Shown: positions 31,125 through 45,500 of the stretch, piece by piece
Layout: every line of letters begins with the position of its first letter
Position numbering within the stretch: the stretch's first letter is position 1
NCBI RefSeq assembly: GCF_001642575.1
Contig: NZ_LXNG01000022.1
Location: 23,779 to 87,778 of the forward strand
DNA from: Xanthomonas floridensis
GTDB taxonomy: Bacteria > Pseudomonadota > Gammaproteobacteria > Xanthomonadales > Xanthomonadaceae
DNA: 64,000 nt
Direction of reading: 5' to 3'
Position numbers and translations under genes: made by a program
Notes under the pieces: model-generated
The model's input: the letters and a program-made list of their open reading frames with translations, nothing else
Database searches by the model: none
What the model was told of the DNA's origin: nothing

Positions 31125-34100
31125 TCACGACTCCAACGCAACGCTTGCCGGCGGCGTCTTCGGCAGACCGCGTGCACGTCGCACCAGTGCCGCTGCGCCG
31201 TTGCTCATGTCGTCGAGCATGGCGTAGATCGTCGGCAGGAACAGCAGGCTCACCACGGTGGAAAACGCCAGGCCGCCGGCGATGGCGCGGGCCATCGGGA
31301 AGTACGGCGGGCCGTCGCTGAACATGGTGGTGCTGGTCAGCGAAATCGGCACCATCGCCAGGATGGCGGTACCCATCGTCATCATGATCGGCCGCAGCCG
31401 CTCGCGTGAGCCCTCCACCAGCGCCTGGGTACGGCCCATGCCGCGGCGACGCAAATTGTTGATGTGCTCGATCATCACGATGCCGTTGTTCACCACCACG
31501 CCCATCAGCACCAGGATGCCGATGAAGGACATGATGCCGAACGAGGTGCCGGTGATCCAGAACAGCCAGAACACGCCGAAGATCGAAAACAGCACGCCGC
31601 TCATGATGGCTGCCGGGAACAGCAGCGATTCGAACACCGCCGCCATCACCACGTAGATCATCACCAGCGCGATCACCAGGTTGAACACCATCTGGCCCAT
31701 CGCCTCGCCATCGTTCTGGTAATCGCCGCCGTCGAAGGTGTAGCTGTAGCCGGCGGGGAAACTCATCGCCTTGAGCGGCTTTTCCATCGCCGCGCGCGCT
31801 TCCGGTACGGTGACTTTTTCGGCCAGGTTGGCCTTGATGGTCAGCGTGGTCTGGCGATTGGTGCGCCCGATCTGGGTGGCGGCCGGGCGAATCTGCACGT
31901 CCACCAGGCTCAGCAACGGCACGCTGCGGCCATCCTTGGTGCGCACGGTGAAGCCGGCCAGGTCTTCGGGCTTGCTTTGCTCGGCGCCGGCAAACCGCAC
32001 CCACACCGGCACTTCATTATCGCCACGGCGGAACTCGCGCAACGGCGTGCCGCGCAATGCCAGGCCCACGAAACTGGCCACCTGCTCCGCACTGAAACCG
32101 AAGGCGGCGGCACGCTCCCGGTCCACGCGGATCGCCAACTCGCTGGTGCGGTCGCCGGTATCCACGTGCACGTCGCGCAGTTCCTTGCGCTGCGCCAGCA
32201 ATGGCACCACCTCGTCGGCCAGCGCCTTGAGCGCCTCGGTGGAGTCGCCAACCAACTGCACCTGTACGCCCTGGTTGCCGTTACCGCCATCGCCCTGATT
32301 GCCGATGCTGTAGTCGGCGCGCGCAGAGCGCGGCAGCTCCTTGCGAATTTTCTCCAGCAGCGGCGGCAGATCCTTCACCTTGCTCGCGTCGAAAGTCACC
32401 ACCGTATTGCTGCCTTCCACTTCGCTAAACCACGAATAGATCTGCGTGATGTGGTACTTGGCGCGATTGGCTTCGAGGTAATTTTCCACACGGCCGATCT
32501 CTTCGCCCAGCTGCTCGCGGGTGTAGGAGCCTTTCCACTGATACTGGATGAAGGCCTCGTTGCCTCCATCGCCGCCGAACATGTCGACCTTGGTCAGCTT
32601 CATCGGCACTAGGCTGATGGCGCTGACCAGGATAATGCCGGTCACGCTCCAGCCACGGTGCGCCAGCGTCCACGCCAGGATACGGGCATAGCGCCGCTGT
32701 AGCTTGGCGATGACGCCGCGCTCGGACGTCACCATCGGCGGCGTCTTCATGCGCGCGGACAACATCGGGATCAGGCTGATCGCCACCAGCCACGACGCCA
32801 GCAGCGACACCGAAATGGTGATCGCGATCTGCGCCATGAAGATGGAGATGTTGTTGGTTTCGCCGAACAGGTTCGGCACGAACACGATGCAGTGGCACAG
32901 GGTGCCGGCGCTGAGCGCGATCGCCACGCTGCGCGTGCCCAGCAAGGCCGCCAGCTGCGGCTGACCCGGCATGCGCTCGCGTTCCTGGTAGATGCTTTCC
33001 ACCACCACCACCGCGTTGTCCACCAGCATGCCGACCGCGAGCAGCAAGCCCATCATGGTCAGGATATTGAGCGTGACCCCGACGAAATACATGAAGCCCA
33101 GCGTGATCGCAAAGCAGATCGGAATCGCCAGGGTCACCATCAGGGTCGATGGCCAATGCCGCAGGAAGAAGAACAGCACGGTGATCGACAACAGCAGGCC
33201 CACCGCGCCGGCTTCGGCGAGTTCGGCCAGCGACGAGGTCACGGCCTTGCCCTGGTTGTCGATGACCTTGATCTGCACGTCGCGCATCGCAGGTTCTGCG
33301 CGGATGTCTTCGACTTCCTTCAAGGCCAGCCGCGAGACTTCCACCAGGTTGGCGCTGCGTTCCTTGTAGATATCCAGGCCGATCGCCGGGCGCCCATCCA
33401 GCCGGCGTCCGTAGTTCATGCGCGTAGGCTTCAGGCGCACCTCGGCGATATCGCCCAGGCGCAGGCCCTTGGCATTGAGGACCAGCTCACGCAGTTCCTG
33501 CAGATCGCGCAGCTCGCCGATCGGCTGCACGCGGATGCGCTGGCCGTTGTCGTCGATCTGCCCGGCCGACACCGAAAAATTGAGCTTGCCCAGACGCTCG
33601 CTCAGATCATTGAGACTGAGGTCGTGCGCGGTAAGCCGGTCCGGCGCGATCGCGATCTCCACCTCGTTTGGCGGTGCGCCGGAGATCTCCACCTTCGCCA
33701 CGCCGGGAATGCGCTCGATACGCCGCTTGAACTCGCGGTCGAGCATGTCGTAGGCGCCGGTCAGGTCGGTCTGGCTGGCAAGGCGCACCTTGAGCACCGG
33801 CTCGTCGCTGCTGGACCACTTGAAGATGTGGAAGCGCTGTAGATCGTCCGGGAGATCGTCGCGGATGGCATCCAGCCGCTCACGCGCGTCCGATGCAGCG
33901 ATGGCGATGTCGCGGTCCCAGTCGCTGAACTCGATGAAGATGTTGGCGCCATCGGCGGTGGCGGTCGAGCGCATGCGCTTGATACCGGTCATCGTGGCCA
34001 AGGCTTCTTCGGCTGGCCGCACCAGGTTGCGCTCCACCTCGTCCGGGGTGGAGCCGGTATACGGCAACTGCACGAACAGGAACGGCGCGGAAATGTCCGG

Positions 34101-34207
34101 CAAGGCTTCCAGCGGCAGCCGGAATGCGGCGATCAACCCCACCACCACCAGCGAGACGAAACACATGATGGTGGTGACCGGGCGACGGATACTGAAGGCG
34201 GCAACGC

Positions 34208-34211
<4 letters not shown>
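31125..34211 (-). CDS. RND-family efflux transporter, inner-membrane pump (second of pair)
   Basis: 1028 aa, HAE/AcrB superfamily with the usual 12 helices and two large periplasmic loops. The N-terminus FSIRRPVTTIMCFVSLVVVG and the first porter region LPYTGSTPDEVERNLVRPAE are typical. In helix 4 the proton-relay reads GMLVDNAVVVVES, that is Asp-Asn, where AcrB has Asp-Asp. A short Gly/Asn-rich insert (GNQGDGGNGNQGVQVQLVG) is in the second periplasmic half. ATGA overlap with the upstream RND gene implies co-expression. Substrate unknown; two unlike RND subunits after one adaptor resembles the MdtABC/MuxABC layout without proving orthology. Confidence 0.9.
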
Positions 34212-37710
<3,499 letters not shown>

Positions 37711-37714
<4 letters not shown>

Positions 37715-38841
37715 GCGTGCGTCTCATCGCGTGCAGCCGCCGGAGCAGCGGCGACCGGCTTGCGATCCGGCTGGCCGATCACCTGCACCGCAGTGCCATC
37801 GCGCAGCGCCACCTTGCCGGCTGTCACCACCTGGTCGCCTTCCTTCAGGCCTTGTCGCACTTCCAGCCACGGTCCTTCCGCATAGCCCAGCTTCACCGGC
37901 ACCCGGTTGGCCTTGCCATTGCGCACCACGAACACCGCCGGCTCGCCATCGTCCAGCAGCGCAAGGCGCGGGATCACCAGGGCGTCCTTGCGCTGGTCGT
38001 AATCGATGCGGATGCGCCCGAACATGCCCGGCTGCAGCGACTCGGCGCCCTTGCCGAAGGCACACACCACGCGGAACGTGCCGCTCCCCGAATCCACTAC
38101 CGGCGCAATGCGATCCACCTTGCCCACGAACTGCTGGCCCGGCAGCGCATCGGCCAGCAAGGTCACCGGCTGACCGGATTTGAGTGTCGCCAGTTCGCGC
38201 TCGGGGACATTGAGCGTGGCCTCTAGCTGCGAGTCGTCGACGATGCGGAAGATCGGCGTATTGATCTGCACGAAGTTGCCGGTCTTGATCGAACGCGAGG
38301 CGATCACGCCGGAAATCGGCGCCTGCACCGTGGTGTAGGACAACTCCAGCGATGCCAGGCGATGCTGCGCGCGGCTGTTTTCCACATCGAACTTGAGCTG
38401 GTCGACATCGGCGGCACTGACCAGCTGCTGCCCCACCAGTTGTGTCGCACGGCGGTAGCTGTTTTCCAGCTTGCGCAACTGCGCTTCGCTCTGCGCCACG
38501 GCCAGGTGCGCACGGTCCGGGTCCAGCCGCACCAGCGCCTGTCCGGCCGAGACCTTCTGGCCTTCTTCCACCATCACCGCCAGCGCCACGCCGGAGGTCT
38601 TGGCCACCACCTGCGCTTCCGCACGCGGCTCCAGTGCAGCGGTACCGGTATAGCTGGCGGCCACCGCGCGGCGCGCGGCCTTGGCCGTCTCCACCGGCAC
38701 GGCGTCCACGACCTTCTTTTCTTCTGCTGCCTTGGCCTCGCCATCGCCGGCCTTGCATCCGCCCAACAACAGGCTGGTGGTGATCAACAGCGCCGCGGCG
38801 CAGGTTCCGCTGCGGCGGGGCAAGAAGGAGAGTGGCGACAT
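37711..38841 (-). CDS. RND efflux periplasmic adaptor (membrane fusion protein), lipoprotein
   Basis: 376 aa. A lipoprotein signal is visible: a basic N-terminus, hydrophobic AAALLITTSLLLGGC, with lipidation at about Cys29. The lipoyl/hairpin/beta-barrel layout follows: VAKTSGVALAVMVEEGQKVS (first lipoyl half), a coiled-coil hairpin about residues 110-165, VQAPISGVIASRSIKTGNFV (second half), then the barrel and membrane-proximal domains. First gene of the three-gene operon; no outer-membrane TolC/OprM gene follows, so a channel encoded elsewhere is expected. Confidence 0.93.
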
Positions 38842-39045
38842 CGTCGTGTCCTAGTGGATGCGTGAACAGGTGTTGTAGGCAAGTAAACCACCCGAATACA
38901 CATGTCGCCAATGCGCCAAAGGTCATGGTCTGTTCAACTTCGCGTATTCACCCCGTTTGCGCCACGCCAAATCGCAGGCATACTCGGTCCGGTTCCGTCA
39001 CGCCCCCACGTGCGGACGCTCAATCAGTCTTCCGGATACGAAACC

Positions 39046-39456
39046 ATGCGCCCGCAGCCGCTCGCCGCTTGTCTCGCTCTGGTCGTCTTCCTGCCGTTTG
39101 GGGGCGCATCAGCGACACCGTCAGTCACGCCGGCAACACCGGCTACGCCGACGCCTGCCACCACGGCAGCACCCGCCACTGCCGCAGCGGCACCCGCCGC
39201 CCCGACCGGCAATCCAGCCAATGGCCGCCTGCTCGCCTATACCTGCCAGGGCTGCCACGGCGTCACCGGCTACAAGAACGCCTACCCCAGTTATCGCGTT
39301 CCCAAGATCGGGGGCCAGTCCAGCCAGTATCTGACCCAGGCGCTGACTGAATACCGCCAGGGCAAGCGCAAGCATCCGACCATGCAGGCGCAGGCGCAGA
39401 GTTTCTCCGAGCAGGACATCGCCGACATCTCCGCCTTCCTGTCCACTCTCAAATAA
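39046..39456 (+). CDS. Class I c-type cytochrome, periplasmic
   Basis: 136 aa from the ATG at 39046. A signal peptide (LAACLALVVFLPFGGASA) is followed by a Pro/Ala/Thr-rich linker (about residues 26-60) and one cytochrome c domain with haem site CQGCH (about 69-73) and axial Met within KRKHPTMQAQAQS. It resembles one domain of cytochrome c4 and is a close relative of the next gene. Likely a small electron carrier; the redox partner is unknown. It is divergent from the RND operon. Confidence 0.88.
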   Translation: MRPQPLAACLALVVFLPFGGASATPSVTPATPATPTPATTAAPATAAAAPAAPTGNPANGRLLAYTCQGCHGVTGYKNAYPSYRVPKIGGQSSQYLTQALTEYRQGKRKHPTMQAQAQSFSEQDIADISAFLSTLK

Positions 39457-39464
39457 GCGCCCAC

Positions 39465-39926
39465 ATGCCGAACGCCCTGCACGCTCCGCGTCTAGCCATC
39501 GTCCTGGTCGCAGCCCTTACGTTGGCGGCCTGCTCCCAATCCCAGGTCGAATCCCCCGATCATTCCGCCGGCGATGCCGGTCATGCCAGTGGCGAACACG
39601 ATTCCAGCTCCTCGGCCGGGTTGCCCACCGGCCGTGCAGAGGCCGGCGACAAGCTTGCGCATGCCAAGGGCAAGGCCACCGGCCAGAGTTGCGTGGACTG
39701 CCACGGTGCAGACGGCAATGCACCGATCGACCCCAGCTATCCCAAGCTCGGTGGGCAGTACGGCGACTATCTTGCGCATGCGCTGCAGGCCTATCGCAGC
39801 GGTGATCGCCAGCACCCATTGATGACTGCGCAGGCCACTGCGCTCAGCGATCAGGAGATTGCCGATCTCGCCGCCTACTTTGGTGCGCGGCAAACGCAGC
39901 TGCGCGACCTGCACGGCGTCAAATGA
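39465..39926 (+). CDS. Class I c-type cytochrome, lipoprotein
   Basis: 153 aa. Lipobox LTLAAC places lipidation at about Cys23. A Ser/Asp/His-rich linker leads to a haem site CVDCH (about residues 77-81) and a Met ligand in DRQHPLMTAQATALSDQ. The haem domain is clearly paralogous to the preceding gene (shared pattern GGQ..Y...AL..YR.G.R.HP.M.AQA). It begins 9 bases after it, so the two are co-transcribed and may have arisen by tandem duplication. A membrane-tethered electron shuttle is likely. Confidence 0.88.
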   Translation: MPNALHAPRLAIVLVAALTLAACSQSQVESPDHSAGDAGHASGEHDSSSSAGLPTGRAEAGDKLAHAKGKATGQSCVDCHGADGNAPIDPSYPKLGGQYGDYLAHALQAYRSGDRQHPLMTAQATALSDQEIADLAAYFGARQTQLRDLHGVK

Positions 39927-39979
39927 CGCGCGTGCTCGACGCGTGCGCGTGTGCTGTCTCAATCGGAATGAAAAAGCGC

Positions 39980-40008
39980 TTGCGCGAACATTAACAGGCC
40001 GCTATCAT
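39980..40008 (+). promoter_or_regulatory. Sigma70-type promoter of the first tRNA-Ala/Glu pair
   Basis: TTGCGC (39980-39985) and TATCAT (40003-40008) are separated by 17 bases, 17 bases before the tRNA-Ala 5' end. The fit is good for a stable-RNA promoter. Confidence 0.7.
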
Positions 40009-40025
40009 TTCGTTCTCAGTTTCGT

Positions 40026-40101
40026 GGGGCCATAGCTCAGCTGGGAGAGCGCCTGCATGGCATGCAGGAGGTCGGCGGTTCGATCCCGCCTGGCTCCACC
40101 A
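40026..40101 (+). tRNA. tRNA-Ala (anticodon GGC), copy 1
   Basis: A 76-nt tRNA with acceptor GGGGCCA/TGGCTCC and encoded CCA. The anticodon stem CCTGC/GCAGG with loop ATGGCAT gives GGC. It is followed 47 bases later by tRNA-Glu. The spacer contains a small inverted repeat CAGAC/GTCTG. Confidence 0.96.
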
Positions 40102-40148
40102 TCTCAGACATTAGGCCGTCTGAAATGACAACTCAGGTTTTGATCTGC

Positions 40149-40224
40149 GTCCCCATCGTCTAGAGGCCTAGGACACCACCCTTTCACGGTGGACACCGGG
40201 GTTCGAATCCCCGTGGGGACGCCA
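40149..40224 (+). tRNA. tRNA-Glu (anticodon TTC), copy 1
   Basis: A 76-nt tRNA with acceptor GTCCCCA/TGGGGAC, encoded CCA, and loop CTTTCAC giving TTC. Second gene of the Ala-Glu unit, followed by the terminator at 40232. Confidence 0.96.
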
Positions 40225-40231
40225 ATCATCC

Positions 40232-40260
40232 AAAGCCCCGGCACTGCCGGGGCTTTTTTT
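40232..40260 (+). terminator. Rho-independent terminator after tRNA-Ala/Glu copy 1
   Basis: AAAGCCCCGGC pairs with GCCGGGGCTTT around loop ACT, followed by a run of T. Confidence 0.92.
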
Positions 40261-40737
40261 ATGCGTCGAAAAAGTTTCTCTGGTCGCAGTGAGGCGCGCG
40301 CATCAACGCGTGACGACAATCCTGGATGGTTCACCCCATCAAGGCGCAAGATCAACGGTCGCCAAGCACTACGTCACCGACATCATTACCAAGCGCGCGG
40401 CGTCCGCAGCGCACCGCGCAACACGCTTGCGACGACGCCATCGATCGAAGCACCCCTGTATCGGATCTCTGACCTGCGTTGCGAACGAGATGGCACGCAA
40501 CACCATCGCGATAGCACAGACGCAGATTGCACCGGCCCGCAGCAAGGCCGACGGCGCGGCGATGACAACCCGCTACCGACGCGCAGCGTCGATGGCCTCG
40601 CATCCGACTACCACGACGATGCGATCGGCGCACCGAGGCAAGGCGCGCGAAAAACGCACGCTGATGAGCACCGGTGTGCCACGGCCGCGTACACAGCTTT
40701 TTTTCGAAGACCACTTCCCAAAGACGATTTAGGTCGC
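40261..40737. other. Gene-free spacer between the two tRNA-Ala/Glu units
   Basis: About 480 bases with no supported gene. The long open frame here (plus 40189-40851) runs through three tRNA genes and has no homology-like features. It may be a remnant of the duplicating segment or unrelated DNA. Confidence 0.5.
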
Positions 40738-40743
40738 TATGAT
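40715..40743 (+). promoter_or_regulatory. Probable promoter of the second tRNA-Ala/Glu unit
   Basis: TTCCCA (40715-40720) and TATGAT (40738-40743) are spaced by 17 bases and lie 19 bases before the second tRNA-Ala. The -35 is weaker than that of the first unit. Confidence 0.55.
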
Positions 40744-40762
40744 TGCCGGCTCGCAGCAACGC

Positions 40763-40838
40763 GGGGCCATAGCTCAGCTGGGAGAGCGCCTGCATGGCAT
40801 GCAGGAGGTCGGCGGTTCGATCCCGCCTGGCTCCACCA
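40763..40838 (+). tRNA. tRNA-Ala (anticodon GGC), copy 2
   Basis: Same sequence as the copy at 40026-40101, including encoded CCA. The start-to-start distance is 737 bases. Confidence 0.96.
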
Positions 40839-40885
40839 TTTCAGACATTAGGCCGTCTGGATTGGACAACGAGGTTTTGATACGC

Positions 40886-40961
40886 GTCCCCATCGTCTAG
40901 AGGCCTAGGACACCACCCTTTCACGGTGGACACCGGGGTTCGAATCCCCGTGGGGACGCCA
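40886..40961 (+). tRNA. tRNA-Glu (anticodon TTC), copy 2
   Basis: Same sequence as the copy at 40149-40224. The Ala-Glu spacer differs from the first unit at several positions, so the duplication is not very recent or the spacer is unconstrained. Confidence 0.96.
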
Positions 40962-40969
40962 ATCATCTT

Positions 40970-40999
40970 AAAGCCCCGGCACTGCCGGGGCTTTTTTTT
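40970..40999 (+). terminator. Rho-independent terminator after tRNA-Ala/Glu copy 2
   Basis: Same AAAGCCCCGGC/GCCGGGGCTTT stem and ACT loop as the first unit, followed by a longer T-run. Confidence 0.92.
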
Positions 41000-41140
41000 A
41001 TCCACGCACCGCAAGAATCCTGCTTGCACGCTGCAGTTATCGCGCAGAGCACACGCATCGAATACATGGCGTGTCGGTAAGCCCGATCGCAGGCAGCTGC
41101 GGTCGGGCATGCAAGCCACCTGCGCAGACGACCGACGTCG

Positions 41141-41317
41141 TTACGCCTGTCCGTCATCCAGCGCCTTGCGACCTTCGTGCGTCAGGTCGATGTCGCCATC
41201 CTCGGCCTGTGCGGCATAGCCGGCGCGCACCGCCCAATTGGCCTCTTCATCCGTCACGGCTTGGGTATCGTGGATAGCGCGCAGAATGCGCAGTTGCTGC
41301 GAAGCATCGAAGTCCAT
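41141..41317 (-). CDS. Small acidic hypothetical protein
   Basis: 58 aa from the ATG at 41317 (MDFDASQQLRILRAIHDTQA); a GTG three codons upstream is another possible start. The protein is acidic, has no Cys or membrane segment, and resembles a short winged-helix-like fragment (ILRAIHDTQAVTDEEANWAV, then DIDLTHEGRKALDDG). No ribosome binding site is obvious. Coding bias looks real, but function is unknown. Confidence 0.5.
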   Translation of the reverse strand: MDFDASQQLRILRAIHDTQAVTDEEANWAVRAGYAAQAEDGDIDLTHEGRKALDDGQA

Positions 41318-41755
41318 GGTGAGCACCGGCTTGAAGGGAGAACATCAAGGTACGCACCGGCCGTGATGGCTGCGTGCCTGCAGCGTCATCCGACACACGC
41401 GCGACCAGATTACGGAAGCGCTGTTGGCAGGTTTGCGCCCTGATACTCTAGCAATGCGTTGGCCGCGCCTGCCATGTCGGTGCGCACGCAGGTTTCGGTG
41501 TGAGATCCAGCGCGTGACAGGCACTGAAGAACACAGCGCGCCGATGCCACTTGGCCGCACCAGTGCATCTAGACAGTCATACGGGAGACCACGAGACCTT
41601 GGTGCTACCAGACAGTGCTGATAAACACCCGACCATGCGCGCCATTGCAACCGCGCATGAGGCTTGCCCACGTGCTGCATGCACTGCAGGCTGCGCGCTC
41701 CCGCCCTCGCACTCGCACTCGCTCATGCACGCAAGAGCCAACGCGCACCCAAAGC
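41318..41755. other. Gene-free interval before tRNA-Leu(CAA)
   Basis: About 440 bases between the small hypothetical gene and the tRNA-Leu terminator. Open frames on both strands are short and unremarkable, and I see no repeat or structured element. Confidence 0.45.
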
Positions 41756-41790
41756 AAAAAGCCCCTCCGGTAGCGCCGGAAGGGCTTTCG
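41756..41790 (-). terminator. Rho-independent terminator after tRNA-Leu(CAA)
   Basis: On the minus strand AAAGCCCTTCCGGC and the complementary GCCGGAAGGGCTTT-like arms (imperfect: CCGGAGGGGCTTTTTT) pair around GCTA, then a run of T follows. It starts 17 bases after the tRNA 3' end. Confidence 0.85.
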
Positions 41791-41806
41791 CTGGTACAGC
41801 TGTCTC

Positions 41807-41893
41807 TGGTGCCGAAGGTGGGACTCGAACCCACACGCTTTTAAGGGCGGCGGATTTTGAGTCCGCTGCGTCTACCGATTCCGCCACTTCGGC
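41807..41893 (-). tRNA. tRNA-Leu (anticodon CAA)
   Basis: An 87-nt class II tRNA with acceptor GCCGAAG/CTTCGGC and encoded CCA. The anticodon stem GCGGA/TCCGC carries loop CTCAAAA, giving CAA, with a long variable arm. It is single and minus strand, with its own terminator. Confidence 0.95.
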
Positions 41894-42031
41894 GTGGCCG
41901 CGCAGTATAGCGGCTCGCGAATGAAACGAACAGTGTTGTTACGCGCCTGACGAATTCAGGTGCAAGCGGCGTCGGCAGCGCTGCGACTGGGCAGGCTCGA
42001 TATACTGGCCGACTCGGTGAAGGAGTAAGCA

Positions 42032-42412
42032 ATGTCGGTGTTGCGTGGAGTTCGGGTACTCGTGGTCGAAAACGATGACATGAATGCCATGCTGCTCGAG
42101 TTGCAGCTCTCCCACATTGGTGCGGCCGTGGTCGGACCGGTCGGGCAAGTCCAGGATGCGCTGCAGCTGATCCGGGCCGATGCGCCGGACATTGCGGTGC
42201 TGGACTATCGGCTTGGCAACGGGGAGACCAGCGAACCTGTGGCACGCCTGCTGGCCGAGCGTGGCATCCCGTTCGTCCTGGCCACGGGTGTGGCCACTGG
42301 CAGCATCCCCGCCGGCTTCGAACGCGGCGTGATCCTGACCAAGCCGTATCTGTCCGAAGAACTGATCAACGCCTTGTCGCGCGCGCGGCAGTTGAGCGGC
42401 GCCGACAGTTGA
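42032..42412 (+). CDS. Single-domain response regulator
   Basis: 126 aa consisting of one receiver domain, with no output domain. The acidic pocket is at Glu13-Asp15/16 (VVENDDMN), the phospho-acceptor is Asp58 (IAVLDYRLG), and the conserved Lys is Lys104 (ILTKPY). A good ribosome binding site GAAGGAG precedes the ATG. It lies 107 bases upstream of the hybrid kinase start in the same direction, so it is a plausible phosphorelay partner or phosphate sink for it. Confidence 0.9.
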   Translation: MSVLRGVRVLVVENDDMNAMLLELQLSHIGAAVVGPVGQVQDALQLIRADAPDIAVLDYRLGNGETSEPVARLLAERGIPFVLATGVATGSIPAGFERGVILTKPYLSEELINALSRARQLSGADS

Positions 42413-42459
42413 GCTCGCCGACCGCGCCGACGGCCTCCCTGCCGGGAAGGTAGCTACGG

Positions 42460-42487
42460 TTGCCAGCGGACGCGCTGTCACTAGAAT
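42460..42487 (+). promoter_or_regulatory. Candidate promoter for the hybrid kinase
   Basis: TTGCCA (42460-42465) and TAGAAT (42482-42487) with a 16-base spacer lie about 33 bases before the ATG at 42520. If real, it argues against a start at 42460 and for independent kinase transcription. Confidence 0.45.
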
Positions 42488-42519
42488 CAGGCATTGCAAA
42501 ACCACGGGCGGGTTGCTGG

Positions 42520-45500
42520 ATGGATAGTGCCGTGTCGCCGTTTGCCGGCCTGTTACCGGAGATGAGCGAAACTGCAAGCTTGCTGCTGGCGTCCACCTGC
42601 GCCAACGATCCGCTGTTGCGCAGCAGTGCGGCGTTGCGCACCACGCTGTCGGTCTGCCTGCATGCACGGCATCCGATGTTGCTGACCTGGGGCGACCACG
42701 CGTGCTGTATCTACAACGATGCCTGCATTGCCAGCCTGGGCGCGCGCCATCCGGCTGCGTTCGGCCAGCCACTCAGCGAGCTGACAACGGACGACCTGCC
42801 AGGCGTTGCGCCTGGCGGTGTGCAGCGATCGACATGGTCGAGCAGCCCGGTACTGGAAGAGGGCCGGCAGGTCGGCACGCTGTATGTGGCCACCAGGTCT
42901 GTAGTCGATAGCGAACTCCCCCGCTCCACCGCTACGGCGCCAGCAGCAGCATCGGCGCTCGACCAGTCGCCGGCATTCATGGCGGTGCTGCGTGGGCCGG
43001 ACTACGTCATCGAAAGCGTCAACCAACGTTTCCACGATCTTGTCGGCGAGCGACCGTTGCTGGGCCGGGCGCTGCTGGATGCCATGCCGGAAATTGCCGA
43101 CCAGGGCTATCTCGGCCTGCTCGACGAGGTGCGCCGCAGCGGGAGGCCTTTCATTGGCGAGTCGATGACCGCCTATCTGCAGCGCTCACCCGGCAGCGCG
43201 CCGGATGAAACCTTCGTCGACTTCCTCTATCAGCCGATGCGCGACAGCGATGGCCGGATCGATGCGATCCTGGTGCACGGCTTCGATGTCACCGCGCAGC
43301 GGCGCAACGAGAGCCGCGACAGCTTCCTGCTGATGCTCGAAGACGCCTTGCAGAATGTCTCGGACCCGCGCCAGATCATCGATACCAGCGTGCGTCTGTT
43401 GGGCGAGCATCTACAGGCCAACCGCTGCGCCTTCGGGCTGGCGGCCGCAGACGGCAGCACCATGCATGTCATCAGCGACCATGTGCAGGACATGCCCAGC
43501 CTGCAAGGCGACTTTCCGCTGGAAGCGGCGCAGGGCCTGCGCGATGCGCTGCTGGATAATCGCCCGTGGTTCACCACCGATGCGAAGGCGCCTGGTGCGC
43601 CGGATTACGTGGCCGAGCAGTACCGCCGCTCGGGCCTGCGCGCATCGCTGGCGATTCCGCTGCACAAGCATGGCCATCTGGTGGCGGCCATCGGCGTGCA
43701 CCAGCGCGCACCGCGGCGCTGGCTGTCCACCGAGATCGAGCTGGTGCGGCTAGTGGCGGCGCGCTGCTGGGAGTCGATGCAACGCGCCAAGGCGCAACAG
43801 CAGTTGGCCGCCAACGAAGCGCGCCTGCGGCGCCTGGCCGATACGCTGCCACAGATCATCTTCATTGCCGGGCCGGATGGCCGGCCACACTATTTCAACA
43901 GGCGCTGGTACGAGTACACCGGCCTGGATCCGGCCGACAGCCAGGACGCAACCTGGCATCGGGCCCATACCAGCGCGGGCTTGCAGTTGTCGGGCGAGAC
44001 CTGGACCACGGCGTTGCAGCGTGAGCACGCCTATGAGATGGAATGCGAGCTGTTGCGCCACGACGGCCAGGCGCGCTGGCACCTGACCCGCGCGCTACCG
44101 GTGCGTGGCGAGGATGGCGGCATTACCGAGTGGATCGGCACCTACACCGACATCCACGATCGCCGCATGTTCGAGCACCAGCTGCGCGAGAGCGAAATCC
44201 GCTTTCGCGCGCTGTGCGAGACGGTGCCGGCGATGATCTGGATGTCCGATGCGCAAGGCGCCTGCGTGTACTGGAACCCGCGCTGGTACCACTTCACCGG
44301 CCAGGGCGAGGATCAGGCGCTGGACCAGGGCTGGTGGGACGTGATGCACCCGGACGATGCCGGGCGCGTACGGTTGTCCTTCGAACAGGCGCTGGAGCGG
44401 CGTGGTGAATTCCTGGCCGAATACCGCGTGCGCCGCCACGACGGCCAGTACCGCTGGTGCATCGATACCGCCTCGCCGCATTTCGCCAGCGATGGGCGCT
44501 TTCTCGGACATATCGGCTCGCTCACCGATATCTCCGAACGCAAGCACATCGAAGATGCCACCGCTTCCGACCGCGCGATCCTGAGCCTGATCACCACCGG
44601 CGCGCCGCTGCCGGTGGTGCTGGACGCGATTGCGCTGAGCGTGGAAGCGCGCGGGGAGATTCCCCTGTACTGCGCGGTGATGGTGCTGGATGAGATTCGC
44701 CATACCCTCAGCTTCGGGTCGGCGCCGCATTTTCCAGTGGAATATCACGGCCAGTTCGAGCCGGTGCCGATCACACCGGACGGCCCACCCTGCGCACGCG
44801 CCGCGCACATCGGGCGGCAAATCATCTGCACCGACATCCAGGCCGAGCCGAGCTTCAGCCGCCATCATGCGGTGTCGGCGGCGCTGGGCATCGTGGCGTG
44901 CTGCGTGACGCCGATCCTCGCCAGCACCGGCCAGGTGCTGGGCACGCTCAACATCTATTACGACCGTCTCCACCTGCCCTCGCTGCGTGAACAGGCGATG
45001 GCCCGCTCCGCATCGCATCTGGCCGGGATCGTGATCGAGCGGACCCGCGTCGATGCCAAGCTCAAGCTATCGCTGCAGGCGGAAACCGCCGCGCGTAACC
45101 AGGCCGAGCATGCCAGCCGGGTCAAGGATGAATTCCTGGCCACGCTCAGCCACGAATTGCGTACGCCGCTCAATGCCATCCTGGGGTGGTCACGGCTGAT
45201 GCAGTCGCCGACCTTCGCGCCGGACACGCTGGGCAAGGGCCTGGTGATCATCGAGCGTAGCGCGCGCGCGCAGACGCAGATCATCGACGACCTGCTGGAC
45301 ATGAGCGCAATCCTGTCCGGCAAGATCCGCCTGCAGGCCGAGCACTTCGACATCGCCGGCCTGGCCCGCAGCACGGTGGACCTGATGCAGCCGGCCGCGC
45401 TGGCCCGCAACATCGCGCTGGAGCTGGATGCGCCCATCGGCAGCGAGCTCTGGTTCTTCGGCGATGCCGGACGCCTGCAGCAGGTGCTGACCAATCTGCT

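Noticed and set aside
40189..40851. A 220-codon frame across the tRNA-Ala/Glu region
   Set aside because: It reads through tRNA genes and a terminator and has no protein-like features.
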